From Rhodovibrio salinarum DSM 9154 (GTDB lineage: Bacteria; Pseudomonadota; Alphaproteobacteria; Kiloniellales; Rhodovibrionaceae), in NCBI RefSeq assembly GCF_000515255.1, contig NZ_KI911559.1, positions 1,816,824 to 1,880,823 on the forward strand: 64,000 bases of DNA. Reading direction: 5' to 3'. Below the pieces are notes generated by a model, which saw nothing but the letters and a program-made list of their open reading frames with translations, did no database searches and had not been told where the DNA came from. Shown here one piece after another: positions 45,636 to 54,192 of the stretch (positions are counted from its first letter, which is position 1; every line of letters starts with the position of its first letter). Made by a program: the position numbers and the translations under genes.

Positions 45636-47009
45636 ATGGTGGGACCGGCGGTGGCAGCGCTGGCGCGCGTGTCCCGACGGTTCCGACGATGGGCGACTGC
45701 GCTTGCACTCGCCGCCGCGTTTGCCGGCACGTCCATGGCGACGGCCGGCCTAAGCGGCCACGGCGGTCCGGTCACGGCCATCGCGATCTCACCGGACGGT
45801 CGGCTCGCCTTGACGGCGTCGTTCGACTACACCCTCAAGCTTTGGGATCTCGATCGACAGGTGCCGCTGCAAACGCTGCGCGGACACACCGGCGCGGTCA
45901 CCACCGTCGCCTTCCTGCCCGACAGTCGGCAGGCGCTCTCCGGCGGCGACGACGGTAAGCTGCGCTTGTGGGATGCCGCCTATGGCCAGGAATTGCACGT
46001 GTTCGACGCGCATCGCGGCAAGGTGGCCGACCTCGCCGTGTCGCCGGATGGCATGCGCGCGGTCAGTGCCGGTTGGGATGGGCAGGTGCGGCTTTGGGAC
46101 CTGACGGCGCGCCGGTCACTGCGCACGTTGGACGCGGACGCCGGCATGGTGAACGCGGTCGCCTTCACCGCCGACGGCCAGCAGATGGTTGCGGTCGGGG
46201 CGCAGGGACATGCCCAGCTGCATGCGCTGGCTCGCGGCGGGCGGTCGAGGGAACTGCCGGGCCAAGGGCTCGGGATCAACACCCTCGCGCTGACAGGGGA
46301 CGGTCGGGCGCTTGCCGGTGGGGTCGACGGTCGGCTGCACGTCTGGTCCCTCGACAGTGGCACGCGGATCGGCGCGTTGGATGCGCACGACGGGCCGCTC
46401 AGCGCCGTCGCCGTTACGGGCGATGGGGCGACGGTGGCGACCGCCGGCACCGACGGTTTGATCCGACTCTGGACGCTGGGGTCGCGGAGGCTGCGCCATA
46501 CCTTGAGCGCCGTCGCGGCGCCGGTCTGGGATCTGGCCTTCACGCCCGACGGGACGCGCCTGCTTGCAGCGGGTGGGGATGGTACGGCGCGCCTGTTCGA
46601 CGTCGCAACCGGCAAGCCGATTGGCGGGCAGGTGCGCGGTGTCGACACCCGCCTGCCGGAGCCGGACAGCCGCGGGGCGGCGCTCTTCCGCAAGTGCGCG
46701 GCCTGTCACACTCTGACCCGGGACGGGGGCAACCGCGCGGGGCCGACGCTCTACAAGCTGTTCGGCCGCAAGGCCGGTACTGTGCCGGGCTACGACTATT
46801 CCCGGGCTTTGGCGCGTGCGGATCTGGTCTGGACGAAGGAGACGGTGAGCCGCCTGTTCGCCCAGGGCCCGCACGTGGTGACGCCGGGTAGCAAGATGCC
46901 GATCCAACGCATGCCGGACGCCGATGACCGGCGCGCGTTGATCGCCTATATCGAACGTCACGCGATGCCGGATGGGGCGGCACCCACCGGCTCAGGGACC
47001 AGGGAGTAG
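45636..47009 (+). CDS. Periplasmic seven-bladed WD40 propeller fused to cytochrome c
   Basis: A 457-residue protein. A signal peptide (RFRRWATALALAAAFAGTSM) is followed by seven WD40-like repeats (~38-335), e.g. SFDYTLKLWDL, GGDDGKLRLWDA, GWDGQVRLWDL, GTDGLIRLWTL and GGDGTARLFDV, enough for a closed propeller. The C-terminal class I cytochrome c has CAACH at 354-358 and Met421 or Met426 in GSKMPIQRMP as likely sixth ligand. GPTLYKLFGRKAGTVPGYDY is typical of small cytochromes c. It starts one base after the preceding gene, so it is in the fdh operon. Probable role: a docking scaffold plus electron carrier for formate-derived electrons; this is inferred. Confidence 0.85.
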   Translation: MVGPAVAALARVSRRFRRWATALALAAAFAGTSMATAGLSGHGGPVTAIAISPDGRLALTASFDYTLKLWDLDRQVPLQTLRGHTGAVTTVAFLPDSRQALSGGDDGKLRLWDAAYGQELHVFDAHRGKVADLAVSPDGMRAVSAGWDGQVRLWDLTARRSLRTLDADAGMVNAVAFTADGQQMVAVGAQGHAQLHALARGGRSRELPGQGLGINTLALTGDGRALAGGVDGRLHVWSLDSGTRIGALDAHDGPLSAVAVTGDGATVATAGTDGLIRLWTLGSRRLRHTLSAVAAPVWDLAFTPDGTRLLAAGGDGTARLFDVATGKPIGGQVRGVDTRLPEPDSRGAALFRKCAACHTLTRDGGNRAGPTLYKLFGRKAGTVPGYDYSRALARADLVWTKETVSRLFAQGPHVVTPGSKMPIQRMPDADDRRALIAYIERHAMPDGAAPTGSGTRE

Positions 47010-47016
47010 AAGAGCG

Positions 47017-47145
47017 ATGCGTGCTTTCATCACCGCCGTGGCCGCGCTGCTGGTGCTGTCCGTGGGCGCCGGCGCGATCATGACCGCCGCGAACCCGACG
47101 ACGACGCAGGAATACGCCACCGACAACGTCCGTCTCGGCGATTAG
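47017..47145 (+). CDS. 42-residue hydrophobic small protein ending the fdh operon
   Basis: ATG at 47017 with AGGGAGTAGAAGAGCG upstream, seven bases after the WD40-cytochrome stop. The product is a hydrophobic N-terminal helix (MRAFITAVAALLVLSVGAGA) and a short polar tail ending EYATDNVRLGD. It could be a single-pass membrane peptide or a secreted 20-residue peptide after signal cleavage. I do not recognise it. Its tight spacing and good binding site argue for a real gene. It is convergent with the COQ10-like gene. Confidence 0.6.
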   Translation: MRAFITAVAALLVLSVGAGAIMTAANPTTTQEYATDNVRLGD

Positions 47146-47154
47146 GCGCAATCG

Positions 47155-47637
47155 TTATCTCACGCCCGCACGCGTTGTTTTCGCGCCCTCGGGGATGCCG
47201 TAGAGCTTCTTGGCGCGGTCGGCGAAAGAGGTGATGACCGTGTTGAAGGTCTGGTTGAAGTAGCGCTCCGCCAATTGGCGCAGCGGGATGTTGCGCAGGC
47301 GGTAGCGGGCGTGGGCGATCACCTCGCAGCCGCCGTCGTCCAGGGGGCGGAACTGCCAGCGCAGCACGAAGTACTGGAACGGCCGACCGTTGGCGGAAAT
47401 GCGCAGGTAGGTTGGCCGTGTGAAGCGGGCATCCGTGTCGAAGCGGAAGCGGATGCCCTTGTCCGCGATCACCTGGTCGACGTGCAGCCAGCCGCGCGCG
47501 CGATCTCCGGTGCGTTTGGTGATCCGCACCGCCCGCCAGCCCGGCACGAACTGGGGATAGTGCTCGATGTCGACGACAAGGTCGAACATCTGCTCGGCGG
47601 AATAGGGGACTTTGAGCCGTTGATAGACGGTCGCCAT
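47155..47637 (-). CDS. COQ10/RatA-like polyketide cyclase (START) family protein
   Basis: A 160-residue ubiquinone-binding START-fold protein. The N-terminal VYQRLKVPYSAEQMFDLVVD and IEHYPQFVPGWRAVRIT are diagnostic of the COQ10 family. SFADRAKKLYGIP near the end also matches. COQ10 aids quinone delivery for respiration; some bacterial homologues (RatA) were reported as ribosome-associated toxins, but without a RatB partner here the quinone role is preferred. It lies 34 bases after the UbiA-family gene on the same strand, consistent with quinone biology. Confidence 0.88.
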   Translation of the reverse strand: MATVYQRLKVPYSAEQMFDLVVDIEHYPQFVPGWRAVRITKRTGDRARGWLHVDQVIADKGIRFRFDTDARFTRPTYLRISANGRPFQYFVLRWQFRPLDDGGCEVIAHARYRLRNIPLRQLAERYFNQTFNTVITSFADRAKKLYGIPEGAKTTRAGVR

Positions 47638-47671
47638 GGCACCTCGTCAGTGTCAGGGGCGTTCGGGGCCT

Positions 47672-48622
47672 TTAAGCTGCGAGCGCGCAGCCGGTGAGCC
47701 AGACCGTGCCGGCGTTGTGCGCCAGCATGCTGAACTTGATTCCGCCCGTCATCGCGTCCGGGTCATTCACCTTCGGTAGGCCGCGGGTGGCGAAGGGGGC
47801 GATCACGGCAATCGCCACCGGCAGCAGCGGCGTCCAGATCGGGAGCAGCCCGACCAGTGCGGCGACGCTCGTGGCGATGGCGGCGACGGTGTGGACCGCG
47901 AGGTAGGCCATATGCGTGCCCTTCGGTCCCAGGCGCACCGCCAACGTGCGTTTGCCGGCCTGACCATCCGAGCGTATATCCGGGATCTCGTTTCCCAGCA
48001 GGATGTTGACCACCCAGCAGGCGACCGGCAGCGAGATCAGCACGGCTGCCCAGCTGATCAGTCCGGTTTGCAGCCAATAGGCCCCGACCACAGGCAACAG
48101 ACCGAAGGCGGTGCCGACCGTCAGCTCGCCCAGTCCGCGGTTGGCGAAGTGCAGCGGCGGCATCGAATAGGCCAGCGCCAGGCCCAGGCCGATCGCGCCG
48201 AACGCCAGAACCTCGATCCCGGCGAGCGCGGTCAGGAGCAGACCCAGCACGACCGAGGCGCCGGCCAGCGTGGCGCCCCAGCGCGCCATCTGGTATCGGC
48301 TCATCACACCGTTCTGGATGAACCGGGAGCCCCCGGTGAAGGGGTGTAGGCGACTGTCGTTGTCCGGGTCCGTGCCGGAGATGTCGTCGTAGACGTCGTT
48401 CAACACGTTGGCCGCGGCGGTGACCAGCAGCGTTGCGGCCATCGCCAGCAGGAACGCAACGCCGGCGAAGCCAAGCGCATGTTGTGCGCCGTAGGCCGTG
48501 CCCAACAGGACCGGCAGTGCCGAGGCGGACATGAACGGTGGACGGGTGGCAAGCAGCAACCGCTTGGCGACCTGATGCGGCCGGTCGCCGCCCAGGGCTT
48601 CCCACGAGGGTTCGATGGCCAA
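47672..48622 (-). CDS. UbiA-family prenyltransferase (MenA-like)
   Basis: A 316-residue membrane enzyme that joins a polyprenyl chain to an aromatic acceptor. Metal-binding motifs are NDVYDDISGTD (first Asp motif) and EIPDIRSDGQAGKRTLAVRL (second). About eight or nine hydrophobic helices follow from residue 31 onward. The motifs resemble MenA (1,4-dihydroxy-2-naphthoate acceptor) more than UbiA of ubiquinone. No other men genes are nearby, so the acceptor is uncertain. The TTG start has TTTGGGGGAA upstream. It is followed by the COQ10-like gene. Confidence 0.8.
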   Translation of the reverse strand: MAIEPSWEALGGDRPHQVAKRLLLATRPPFMSASALPVLLGTAYGAQHALGFAGVAFLLAMAATLLVTAAANVLNDVYDDISGTDPDNDSRLHPFTGGSRFIQNGVMSRYQMARWGATLAGASVVLGLLLTALAGIEVLAFGAIGLGLALAYSMPPLHFANRGLGELTVGTAFGLLPVVGAYWLQTGLISWAAVLISLPVACWVVNILLGNEIPDIRSDGQAGKRTLAVRLGPKGTHMAYLAVHTVAAIATSVAALVGLLPIWTPLLPVAIAVIAPFATRGLPKVNDPDAMTGGIKFSMLAHNAGTVWLTGCALAA

Positions 48623-48790
48623 CGCTGTGATTCCCCCAAAGATGGTGTCGGCATGGATGCGGCCGCCTGTCCAGTCGGCGCCACACCGCTAACCTGCCCT
48701 TATCTAACCAATGAGGTAAGTCCCGGAATTGCTCCAAATCAGTTTGGGATAGGAAGGATTAAAATCCAGCTATGCCGTGAACGCGGCGTT

Positions 48791-49465
48791 TCAGGCAGCC
48801 TTGCGGGGCGCACCTGGCATCCGGGCGAGCGCCCAGATCAACAGGCCAAGCACGATGGCGTTGAGCACATGCCACATGAAGTGCGTGCCGAACGGGGTGG
48901 CGCCGCACAGCGGTTGATCAAGCGTGCGTAGGGTGATCGATGCAACGAACACCCCCGCGGCCACCAGCAGCCAACGTCCCGCCGACACCCCGCGCGCCAG
49001 CAACCAGCCGCCGGCGATCACGAGCGCGGCGAGCGCGGGCAAATAGCCGCTGGAGCCGCCCAGCGCGTCACCTAGCAGCCGCTCGACCCCGGCTTCGAAG
49101 CCCATGCTGGCGGGCAGGAAGGCGAGTGTGAGGCCACCGGCCCAGACCCAGTTCAGATGGAAGCCACGGCGTAGCGTAAGCGCCAGGTACGCCAGGATGA
49201 ACAGCATGATCGGCAGCACATCGGCCAGCGCCGCCCAACGGGTCGCCACCGTGTGGAACAGGAAGGAGCCGATCCCGATCGTCGTCAGCAGGACGAGCAG
49301 GAGGCCCGTACCAGCCTCCAGCCGCCCGTCACGGCGCAGGCTGGCGAATACCAGCGCGGCCGCGATCAGGAAAGCCGCGTTGGTCAGCGCGTTGACCGGT
49401 TCGGCCCAGAAGGTCGGACCCATCCGCTCGCAATAGATGTCAATCTGCTGAGACCACCCGTCCAC
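48791..49465 (-). CDS. Ceramidase-like (CREST superfamily) membrane protein
   Basis: A 224-residue protein with seven or so membrane helices, resembling the alkaline ceramidase family (PF05875). The N-terminal IYCERMGPTFWAEPVNALTN, GIGSFLFHTVAT in the first active-site helix, and GTHFMWHVLNAIVLG near the end supply Ser, Asp and three His that bind zinc. Alkaline ceramidases hydrolyse ceramides; bacterial members are barely studied. The GTG start has GGGAG 6 bases upstream. It is the next gene upstream of the UbiA-family gene, but 168 bases apart. Confidence 0.75.
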   Translation of the reverse strand: MDGWSQQIDIYCERMGPTFWAEPVNALTNAAFLIAAALVFASLRRDGRLEAGTGLLLVLLTTIGIGSFLFHTVATRWAALADVLPIMLFILAYLALTLRRGFHLNWVWAGGLTLAFLPASMGFEAGVERLLGDALGGSSGYLPALAALVIAGGWLLARGVSAGRWLLVAAGVFVASITLRTLDQPLCGATPFGTHFMWHVLNAIVLGLLIWALARMPGAPRKAA

Positions 49466-49596
49466 GTGCGCGCTCCCGCTGTGTGTCCGTGGGTGAGCTA
49501 CGGTGCACAGGGGCGGGCGTCAAGGTGACGGGCAGGTAGGTAGCGGACGCCAGGCCGGGCTCGACCTACGCCAACGGGACTTGCCCCGCCTTTGGC

Positions 49597-52368
49597 CTAC
49601 TCCGCCGCCTGTTTCTCCTTATCCAGCTCGATCCGGGCGGCGCAGAACTTGAACTCGGGGATCTTGCCATCCGGGTCGATCTGCGGATTGGTCAGGACGT
49701 TGGCGGCGGCTTCGGCGTAGGCGAAGGGGATGAAGATCATGCCTGATGGCACTTCCCGGTCGGCGCGCAGCACGAGCGCGATCGAGCCGCGACGGGTGGT
49801 GACGCGCACCCGCTGGCCGGCGCGCCAGCCGCGCTTGCCGATTTCGCGCGGGTGCATCGAGACGATCGCCTCCGGCTCCAGGTGGTCGAGCACACGCGCC
49901 CGGCGGGTCATCGCGCCGGTGTGCCAGTGTTCGAGCTGCCGGCCGGTGGTCAGTACCAGCGGATAGTCCTGGTCGGGCAACTCGGCTGGCGGGGTGATGT
50001 CGACCGGCTTCATGCCGCCGCGTCCGCTCGGTGTCGGGAAGCCTTCGGAGAACACGATCGGTTCGCCCGGATGGTCCGGGGCCGGGCAGGGGTAGGTGAC
50101 CGACCCCTCGCGCTCCAGCCGGTCCCAGGTGATGTTGGCGAGCGACGGCATGATACCGGCCATTTCGGCGTAGACCTCGCGCACCTGGGCGAAGCCGAAG
50201 TCGTGGCCCATTCGCCGGGCGATCTCGTGGGTGATCCACCAGTCCTGGCGCGCCTCGCCGGGCAGCGAAATCGCCGGGCGGCCCAACTGCACCTGCCGGT
50301 TGGTGTTGGTGTAGGTGCCGGTTTTCTCCTGCTGGGCGGAAGCGGGCAGGACCACGTCGGCGTGGAAGGCCGTTTCGGTCAGGAAGATCTCCTGCACCAC
50401 CAGATGCTCCAGCTTGGCGAGCGCGGCGCGGGCGTGCGTCTGGTCCGGGTCGGACATCGCCGGGTTTTCGCCCATGACGTACATGCCCTTGATCTCGCCG
50501 TCGTGGGCCGCGTTGACGATCTCCACGACCGTCAGACCCTTCTGCCCGTCCAGTTCGGTGCCCCAGTAGTCCTCGAACTGCTGCTTGAAGTCGGCGTTGG
50601 TGACCGGCTTGTAGTCCGGGAAGACCATCGGGATCATCCCGGCATCCGAGGCGCCCTGGACGTTGTTCTGCCCGCGCAGCGGATGCAGGCCGGTTCCCTT
50701 GCGCCCGATCTGGCCGGTCGACAGCGCCAGGTTGATCAGGCTGCGGGAATTGTCGGTGCCGTGGACGTGCTGGCTCACCCCCATGCCCCAGAAGATGATC
50801 GAGGCGTTGGAGGTCGCGTAGGCGCGCGCACACTCCTTGATCGTCTGGGCGTCGACGCCGACCAGTTCCGCCATCTCTTTCGGCGGGAAGTCCTTGACCT
50901 TCTCGCGCAGCGCCTCGACGCCGTCGGCATGCGCCTGGATGTACTGCGTGTCCTCCAGCCCCTCGGCGAAGATGGTGTGCAGCATGGCGTTCAACAGCGC
51001 CACATCCTGGCCTGGCTTGAACTGCACGTTGCGCCAGGCGTAGCGGCCGAGCTGCACCTGATAGCGTGGGTCCATCACGATCAGCTTGGCGCCGTTCTTG
51101 GCGGCCTGTTTCAGGTAGCTCGCCGCGACCGGATGGTTTTCGGTTGGGCGGGCGCCGATCACGATGATGCACTCGGCGTCGCTGGCCGCGTTGAACGGTG
51201 CGGAGACGCCGCCGGAGCCGAGGTTCTCCATCAGCGCCGCGACCGAGGAGGCGTGGCACAGCCGGGTGCAGTGGTCGACGTTGTTGGTGCCGAAGGCGAC
51301 CCGCACCGTCTTCTGGAACAGGTAGGCTTCCTCGTTCGTGCCCTTGGCGGAGCCGAAGCCGGCCAGCGCGCCCGATCCGTCGCGGTCGCGGATGCGTTGC
51401 AGGCCGCCCGCCGCGACCTCCAGCGCTTCCTCCCAGCTGGCTTCGCGGAAGTGGGTCCAGGGGTTGGCGGGATCGACCTTGTCGTCGCCGCGCTTGGGCG
51501 CGTCCGCCCGGCGGATCATCGGCACCTGCAGGCGATGCGGATGGCGGCTGTAGTCGGTGCCGAAACGGCCCTTCACGCACAGCCGCTGTTCGTTGGACGG
51601 ACCGTTGCGCCCGTCGACCGAGATGATCCGGTCGTCCTTGACGTTGTAGGTAACCTGGCAGCCGACCCCGCAGAAGGGGCAGACGCTCTCGACCTGCGTG
51701 TCGGGCCATTCGGTGCGGGTCTGCTGCTCGTCCAACAGCGCGCTTTCCATCAGCGCGCCGGTTGGGCAGGCCTGCACGCACTCCCCGCAGGCCACGCAGG
51801 TGCTCTCGCCCATCGGGTCGTCGAAGTCGAACACCACCTTGGCGTCGTGACCGCGGTGGGCGAGGCCGATCACGTCGTTGACCTGGACCTCGCGGCAGGC
51901 CCGGACGCACAGGTTGCAATGGATGCAGGCGTCCAGGTTGACCGCCATCGCCGGATGGCTGGTATCCGGCTGCCACTGCTCGCGCTCGGGAAAGCGGGAC
52001 TGCGCGACGCCGACCTGGTCGGCCCAGTGCCAGAACTGGCTGGTCGGGTCGTGGCTGGTCTCCCGCGCGGGCTGGTCAGAAACCAGCAACTCGAACACCA
52101 GCTCGCGGGCCCGGCTGGGGCGGTCCCCAGCCACGGACACTTTCATGCCCTCGCTTGGCTTTCGGATGCAGGAAGCGGCCAGCGCGCGCTCGCCTTCCAC
52201 CTGCACCATGCAGGCCCGGCAGTTACCGTCCGGCCGGTAGCCGGGCTCCGGGCGGTGGCACAGGTGGGGAATCTCGATGCCTTCGCGCTTGGCGACCGTC
52301 CAGATGGTCTCACCGGGCGCGGCCTCGACCGTCCGGCCGTCGATCTCGAATCGGATGGTGTCGGTCAT
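49597..52368 (-). CDS. fdsA: NAD-dependent formate dehydrogenase catalytic subunit
   Basis: A 923-residue cytoplasmic molybdenum/tungsten formate dehydrogenase subunit, with no Tat signal. The N-terminal [2Fe-2S] domain has Cys37, Cys50, Cys53 and Cys67. A His-ligated cluster motif and two [4Fe-4S] ferredoxin motifs (CIHCNLCVRACREVQVNDVI, CVACGECVQACPTGAL) follow, then the catalytic domain starts CPFCGVGCQVTYNVKDDRI. The active-site Cys is in HCTRLCHASSVAALMENLGS. It overlaps the fused fdsG-fdsB gene by ATGA, so the two subunits are coupled. It links formate oxidation to NAD+ reduction. Confidence 0.95.
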   Translation of the reverse strand: MTDTIRFEIDGRTVEAAPGETIWTVAKREGIEIPHLCHRPEPGYRPDGNCRACMVQVEGERALAASCIRKPSEGMKVSVAGDRPSRARELVFELLVSDQPARETSHDPTSQFWHWADQVGVAQSRFPEREQWQPDTSHPAMAVNLDACIHCNLCVRACREVQVNDVIGLAHRGHDAKVVFDFDDPMGESTCVACGECVQACPTGALMESALLDEQQTRTEWPDTQVESVCPFCGVGCQVTYNVKDDRIISVDGRNGPSNEQRLCVKGRFGTDYSRHPHRLQVPMIRRADAPKRGDDKVDPANPWTHFREASWEEALEVAAGGLQRIRDRDGSGALAGFGSAKGTNEEAYLFQKTVRVAFGTNNVDHCTRLCHASSVAALMENLGSGGVSAPFNAASDAECIIVIGARPTENHPVAASYLKQAAKNGAKLIVMDPRYQVQLGRYAWRNVQFKPGQDVALLNAMLHTIFAEGLEDTQYIQAHADGVEALREKVKDFPPKEMAELVGVDAQTIKECARAYATSNASIIFWGMGVSQHVHGTDNSRSLINLALSTGQIGRKGTGLHPLRGQNNVQGASDAGMIPMVFPDYKPVTNADFKQQFEDYWGTELDGQKGLTVVEIVNAAHDGEIKGMYVMGENPAMSDPDQTHARAALAKLEHLVVQEIFLTETAFHADVVLPASAQQEKTGTYTNTNRQVQLGRPAISLPGEARQDWWITHEIARRMGHDFGFAQVREVYAEMAGIMPSLANITWDRLEREGSVTYPCPAPDHPGEPIVFSEGFPTPSGRGGMKPVDITPPAELPDQDYPLVLTTGRQLEHWHTGAMTRRARVLDHLEPEAIVSMHPREIGKRGWRAGQRVRVTTRRGSIALVLRADREVPSGMIFIPFAYAEAAANVLTNPQIDPDGKIPEFKFCAARIELDKEKQAAE

Positions 52369-54092
52369 GTTTCGAGATCCTCAGGGAAGTACTTGAAGAC
52401 GCAGTCGATCGGGTTCGGAGCTGCCTGGCCAAGGCCACAGATCGAGGCATCACGCATGACCTGCGACAGGTCGGCGAGCAGTTCCTGGTCCCAGCGGTCG
52501 CGTTCCAACAGCTTGACCGCCTTCTCGGTGCCGTTGCGACACGGCGTGCACTGACCGCAGCTTTCGGCCTTGAAGAAGCGCATCAGATTGCGCGCGGCGG
52601 CCTTGATGTCGTCCTGGTCGCTCAGGATCACGATCGCCGCGGAGCCGATGAAGCAGCCGTATTCGTCCAGCGACCCGAAATCGAGCGGGATGTCGCTCTT
52701 GCTGGCCGGCAGGATGCCGCCGGACGCGCCGCCCGGCAGGTAGGCCTTGAAGCTGTGCCCCTCGGCCATGCCGCCGCAGTACTCGTCGATCAGCTCGCGC
52801 ACCGTGATCCCGGCCGGGGCGTGCTTGACGCCCGGCTCCTTCACCCGGCCGGAGACGGAGAAGAGACGTAGGCCCGAGCGCCCGTTGCGGCCCTTGCCGG
52901 CGAACCATTGCGGGCCGTGCTGGATGATGTCGCGCACCCAGTACAGCGTCTCGACGTTGTTGGTCAGGGTCGGCTGGCCGAACAGGCCGACCTCGGCGGC
53001 GAACGGCGGCTTGTGCCGGGGGAGGCCGCGCTTGCCCTCGATCGATTCCAGCATCGCCGATTCTTCGCCGCAGATGTAGGCGCCTGCGCCACGGCGCAGG
53101 TAGACCGGGCAGATGCGGTCGATGTAGCCAGCGCGCGCGACCCGGTCCAACGCCTCCTGCAGCAGGCGGTTCACTTTCGGATATTCGTCGCGCAGATAGA
53201 TGTAGCAGGCATCGGCCTGTACCGCGGCGCTCGCGATCAGCGCGCCCTCCAGGAAGCGGTGCGGGTCGCGCTCCATGCACCAGCGGTCCTTGAAGGTGCC
53301 GGGTTCGCCCTCGTCGGCATTGATCGCGACGTAGTGGGGATGCGGCTGCTGGCGGACGATTCCCCACTTCTTGCCGGCCGGGAAGCCGGCGCCGCCCAGG
53401 CCGCGCAGATTGGCGTCGGACAGCGCGCCGACGATGCTGTCAAACGTGCGTCGTCCGTCCAGCAACTCCTGCAGTACGGTATAGCCGCCGTGGGCGACGT
53501 AGGTCTCGTAGTCGACCGGCGTGGGCTCGTGCAGCTCCATCGGTCCGCCGGCCGCCGCGATCGCCAAGCTGGAGAGGGTGGCGTGGTGCATGTGCCCCTG
53601 ATGGCCGATTTCGGCCACCGGGGCGGTGTCGCAGCGGCCCATGCATGGGCCCGAAAGCACCCGGATCTTGTCGCTGACCGCTTGCGGCAGCTTGGCCAGC
53701 AACTCCTGGGCGCCGGCCATCTCGCACGCGATGCCGTCGCACACGCGGATGGTCAGATCCGGTGGCGGTGTCTCGCCGTCATCGACGATGTCGAAATGGG
53801 CGTAGAAGCTGGCCACCTCGTAGACCACCGCCATCGGCAGGCGCATCTCCTCCGCCAGCGCATGCAGGTGGCGGGCGTGCAGGCAGCCGAAGTGGTCCTG
53901 TAGCAGGTGCAGATGCTCGATCAGCAGATCGCGTTGACGGGAGCGGTCGCCCAGCAGTGCACGCACCGCGTCAGCGGCTTCAGGGTCGAGCTGCCGGCCC
54001 TTGGGGGTCGGCGGTGCGTTACGCCGCCCAGATCCGGGGGCGATCTGACGCTCTAGGGGGCGCTGCGGGGGAGGTGGGTTGCCGTCGGCCAT
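52365..54092 (-). CDS. fdsB: NAD-dependent formate dehydrogenase diaphorase, fused gamma-beta (FdsG-FdsB)
   Basis: A 575-residue NuoE-NuoF fusion. The N-terminal ~160 residues carry a [2Fe-2S] site (VCDGIACEM and GPCMGRCDTAP) as in FdsG/NuoE. The rest is FdsB/NuoF: the FMN/NADH-binding GLGGAGFPAGKKWG, DEGEPGTFKDRWCMERDPHR, GAYICGEESAMLESIEGKRG, and the [4Fe-4S] motif ESCGQCTPCRNGTEK plus a later Cys. FdsG and FdsB are separate genes in many bacteria; here they are one polypeptide. AAGGATGAGG lies upstream of the ATG. It is upstream of fdsA. No FdsC or FdsD is adjacent. Confidence 0.93.
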   Translation of the reverse strand: MADGNPPPPQRPLERQIAPGSGRRNAPPTPKGRQLDPEAADAVRALLGDRSRQRDLLIEHLHLLQDHFGCLHARHLHALAEEMRLPMAVVYEVASFYAHFDIVDDGETPPPDLTIRVCDGIACEMAGAQELLAKLPQAVSDKIRVLSGPCMGRCDTAPVAEIGHQGHMHHATLSSLAIAAAGGPMELHEPTPVDYETYVAHGGYTVLQELLDGRRTFDSIVGALSDANLRGLGGAGFPAGKKWGIVRQQPHPHYVAINADEGEPGTFKDRWCMERDPHRFLEGALIASAAVQADACYIYLRDEYPKVNRLLQEALDRVARAGYIDRICPVYLRRGAGAYICGEESAMLESIEGKRGLPRHKPPFAAEVGLFGQPTLTNNVETLYWVRDIIQHGPQWFAGKGRNGRSGLRLFSVSGRVKEPGVKHAPAGITVRELIDEYCGGMAEGHSFKAYLPGGASGGILPASKSDIPLDFGSLDEYGCFIGSAAIVILSDQDDIKAAARNLMRFFKAESCGQCTPCRNGTEKAVKLLERDRWDQELLADLSQVMRDASICGLGQAAPNPIDCVFKYFPEDLET

Positions 54093-54192
54093 GGGGTTGG
54101 CCTCATCCTTCTGGCGGTAGTGGGCGTGACCCGGGCAGCTTGTCGCGTCTCGTTGCGGGCCGCAGCCGGGCTCCCGGTTCGGGCAAGCTGGC

